DNA from: Rotaria sordida
Lineage: Eukaryota > Rotifera > Eurotatoria > Philodinida > Philodinidae
Length of the DNA: 64,000 nucleotides
Reading direction: 5' to 3'
Assembly (NCBI GenBank): GCA_905250125.1
Contig: CAJNOL010000359.1
Span: 62,001-126,000, forward strand
Of this stretch, positions 61,278 through 64,000 are shown one piece after another. The position numbers and the translations under genes are program-made. The notes under the pieces are model-generated. The model searched no databases. It had not been told where the DNA came from and was given only the letters and a program-made list of their open reading frames with translations. Numbering within the stretch: position 1 is the stretch's first letter; every line of letters begins with the position of its first letter.

Positions 61278-62609
61278 AACATTTGTATATAATCAAGGTC
61301 TCTTTTTCTTTTATTATCTTTCCAGTATAAATAGATACAGAGAATTACTTATCTCGACTTCTTGTTTTTTTTGTTGTTGTTATTACCATGAAAGGATTTA
61401 CTGCATTTATTATAAATAGTTTAAATGGTTTTGGATTGAATATTGTACGTAAATTTGCTAAACTAGGTTGTGATATTGTTTTGAATGGAAATCATATTGA
61501 TGAAAATATAACACAAACTATTCAAAATGAAATCGATATACCTAAATTAGTTGAACAAATATTAAATTATTTTCAGTATAATAATATTCTTATTATTGAT
61601 ATTGAATGTAAACGACATTGTAGAGCTTCTATTGATGAATTTCCAACGCAAAAGTGAAGAGAAATTATCGAGCATAATCTTAGATTAAATTCTGCTTTAG
61701 TTAAAACTCTTTGCCCTTATATGAAACGATAACATTTTGGTAGAATTATTAATATTGTAAGTATACAGATTAATACAAGGGATTAACACCTAGCGAGCTA
61801 CAAGCCGACGTTTTTGTGAATCGGGACCCGAGAAAAGCTAAACTTCTGGACTTGGGCAAGGTCGAGTGCAGACCGTAGTTTTTTTCACCAATATCTTGCA
61901 TCATCTGTGTACCTGAACAATTGGAGGAGCAAGGTTTTAGTTATTTATTGGCTACTATCAGAAAAAAAAGCCAACGTACAGTTATTTGTTATTCACTTTC
62001 CAATCTAGGGAATTGTGGATCCGGATCCGGGACTGGAATGACCTGAAACTTTCTATTAATTCTTTTTACGTTATCTAGCATTTTTGGAGAACAACTCATC
62101 AGAAAACTTTGAAACTTTTAGGGTTGTCATAGACTCAAAATTCTCCGATGTTTCTTTCTAGGAAATACTAGTGTTACAAAGTTGCCCCATTTTCTCAGCT
62201 GCAATACGTTTGATAGAGTCGAAGTTTTTTTTTTGAGGTACTAGACATTGTTTGGGGTGTTTACTTTTTTTTGTGGTTTCTTTTTATTGTCTTCCATGCA
62301 AATAAAAACATCAAAATACTGAACATACCTCCAGAAATGCATGTTTTTGTTTGTTTTCTTTAGCTGTAGCTGTTTTTCTAAACTCTGGTTAAAACAAACG
62401 GTACATCATATTTTGATACAAAAGAAAGTAAGTACTCTAGAACACCTTCTAGTATAAGTAGAAGAAAGCTTCAACTCGATCGGATGTGCTGTGGTTGAGA
62501 AACGCAGACTATTCTTAACTTCTTTTGTCAAAAAACTCATTATTCAAAAACAATGAAATGACCTGTAAAGTTTGATGTTTTTCAGCAAGGAAAGGATACT
62601 TTGAGACGG

Positions 62610-62800
62610 TAATCATGTTATTCGTCGAAAAATTTTTGTCGAAAGGCAGTTGGTCGAAAAATTATTGTCGAAAACTTTTCGTCGACACGGCACTTCGTCG
62701 AAAAGCGTTTCGTCGACGCGACACTTCGTCGAAAAACATTTCGTCGACAAAGCACTTCATCAATAAACTCAGATAGATATCTGTTTTTCGTCGAAAGTAT
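62610..62800. repeat. Array of 'TTCGTCGAAAA' palindromic units
   Basis: About eight copies of (T)TCGTCGAAAA, alternating with 'gcacttcg' or 'ggcagttgg' and spaced about 20-25 bp. Inverted copies ('tttcgacgaaatgctttt') occur at 63225-63315, so the two arrays bracket a ~700 bp unit. Confidence 0.7.
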
Positions 62801-62819
62801 TTTCTTGGCTATGGAGAGT

Positions 62820-63000
62820 ACTCCAAATGTAAAGGTGAGGTGAGCATGAGGGTGAGGATCATGTAGGCGTACTCCAAATGTGAGGGTGAGCATGACGTGA
62901 AGGCAAGTGTGAGTGAGAGTGAGCACGACTGTGAGGGCAACAGCCATGCAAGACACTTCAAATGTGAGGGTGAGGGCACTACAAACGTGAGTGTGAAAGA
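62820..63000 (+). repeat. 'GTGAGGGTGAGCATGA' minisatellite
   Basis: Irregular repeats of 'gtgagggtgagcatga', 'gtgagtgagagtgagcacga' and 'ctccaaatgtgagggtgagg' over about 180 bp. It is markedly G-rich against the surrounding AT-rich DNA. Confidence 0.6.
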
Positions 63001-63835
63001 AAATTCACTGTCCTCTTAAGTCTGAACAGTTCTGTAGAAGAATTGAAGGATCCGGAATTGTCTCGGGGATTACAAACCTTGCCTTGAAGTACTTTTCGAT
63101 GAAAAGTATGTAATTCTATTCAATAGTGCCCTGAAATTCTTCCACCATCGCCAAAGGGACAAAGTTAATTAGGAGATACTTTTGAACTCGTCTCCTGACG
63201 GCGAGATAAATAAGAAAAAAATAATCCACTTTCGACGAAATGCTTTTCTACAAAAAAATTTCGACAAAGTTACTTCGACGAAAAGTCTGTCGACCAGAGT
63301 GCCGTTCGACAGACAACATAGCATTCCTTTGAGACGTATATAGAGCAGAAAAAAAACAAAAATGAAAAATTTAATACTTTTCAGTTGAGAAAAGGTTAAG
63401 GTACCCATAAAAGGAAGGAGGAAAAAAATAGACTTGAGGTGTCTGGAAAAAGTTTTACTTTCTATATAATTTATCTATTCAAATTTAATAGAAGATATAT
63501 TACTAAAAAGCTCGAAGACATATAGAATTATGTTGCTAAAAATCCTTTACAAGATTTTCTATGTGTCCATAATGCACTCTTTTTAGAACAGATAAAAGAT
63601 GCTTACAGTTCATATTAAAAAAAAAGTTGGTGAAAATGTTTTCGTAATAAAACAATTTCAATGATAATTTGTAATTATTCAATAATTGTTTAATTTTAGG
63701 CAAATGAACATAGCTTGATTGCTAGTGAATATAGATCAGCATATATTACTTCACATCATGCTTTGCTTGGATTGAATAAAACTATTTCTGTTGAAGGTGC
63801 TTTATTTGGAATTACTCCTAATATCATTTGTCCAG

Positions 63836-64000
63836 ATGGGTGTGGGTGGCGGATAGGTGAGGGTACGGGTATTGGTATAGTCTTCCAACATCCACACCCA
63901 GATCGCACCTCGACATCCCACATCCACAGGGACATCCAGACGGACACGCATGCTAATACCCATACCCATCCACACCCACACTCCTCATCCCGTACCATAG
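63836..64000. repeat. Telomere-like GT/CA-rich tract interrupting the dehydrogenase exon
   Basis: Right after 'NIICP' the coding DNA gives way to 'gggtgtgggtggcgg', 'gtgagggtacgggtattgg', then CA-rich 'catccacacccagat' and 'tacccatccacacccacact' to the window end. Single TGTGGG/CCCACA units are present in both orientations. The tract continues past the window. Confidence 0.55.

Larger units (their letters stand above)
61758..63695. other. Repeat-filled interval inside the broken dehydrogenase
   Basis: It contains palindromic 'TTCGTCGAAAA' arrays (62610-62800 and inverted at 63225-63315), a 'gtgagggtgagcatga' minisatellite (62820-63000) and otherwise unassigned sequence. No gene is supported. 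Confidence 0.6.
61388..63838 (+). pseudogene. Decayed short-chain dehydrogenase, 3-hydroxybutyrate dehydrogenase type
   Basis: The first exon (61388-61757) resembles the N-terminal half of D-3-hydroxybutyrate dehydrogenases: 'FGLNIVRKFAKLGCDIVLNG', 'SIDEFPTQK', 'REIIEHNLRLNSALVKTL', 'HFGRIINI'. A second exon (about 63700-63838) has 'LIASEYRSAYITSHHALLGL' and 'GITPNIICP'. Breaks: TGA where the family has Trp after 'FPTQK' (61655-61657), and a TAA before 'HFGRIINI'. The glycine-rich cofactor motif is eroded ('NSLNGFG'), the NNAG motif is lost, and the active-site Tyr-x3-Lys reads YITSH, so the catalytic Lys is gone. The exons are separated by ~1.9 kb of repeats. The enzyme would have interconverted 3-hydroxybutyrate and acetoacetate with NAD. 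Confidence 0.72.

Overview
The window looks like nuclear DNA of an AT-rich invertebrate, most likely a bdelloid rotifer (Rotaria/Adineta-like). The evidence is very short introns (about 45-60 bp, GT..AG), dense fold-back DNA elements, a B-box/coiled-coil/NHL gene with the 'VAGGNG..NQL..P' repeats common in rotifer genomes, and isolated TGTGGG-type tracts, which I recall as the bdelloid telomere unit. No sequence search was run, so all assignments rest on motifs, gene structure and recalled family sequences.

Left two thirds (1-37.5 kb): a head-to-tail, same-strand array of seven spliced genes encoding Rel-homology-domain (NF-kappaB-like) proteins, at 2.3, 15.1, 18.1, 23.0, 28.9, 31.3 and 35.9 kb. 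Ankyrin-repeat DNA flanks or interrupts the array: the C-terminal end of an ankyrin protein at 2-250 and a broken relative at 9.2-9.9 kb. Only the first two Rel genes keep a recognisable IPT dimerisation domain; the other five stop after the DNA-binding half. All seven share introns at homologous positions and phases, so they are paralogues. Four end in a CxxC exon, three in a basic tail. Between genes 1 and 2 lies a 5 kb nest of inverted repeats.

Middle (39-50 kb): a segmental duplication on the minus strand carrying two secreted trypsin-like proteases with Thr-rich stalks and C-terminal hydrophobic anchors. One copy has an intact His-Asp-Ser triad; in the other the catalytic Ser is Gly.

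Right (51-64 kb): a minus-strand B-box/coiled-coil/NHL gene, a plus-strand phosducin-like protein 3 gene, a small EF-hand gene, and a decayed short-chain dehydrogenase of the 3-hydroxybutyrate dehydrogenase type whose intron is filled with repeats and whose last visible exon runs into telomere-like DNA.

The most novel-looking part is the Rel array. It looks like tandem duplication of an ancestral RHD-plus-ankyrin gene followed by loss of the ankyrin and dimerisation parts, giving small RHD-only regulators. How these proteins act is inference.
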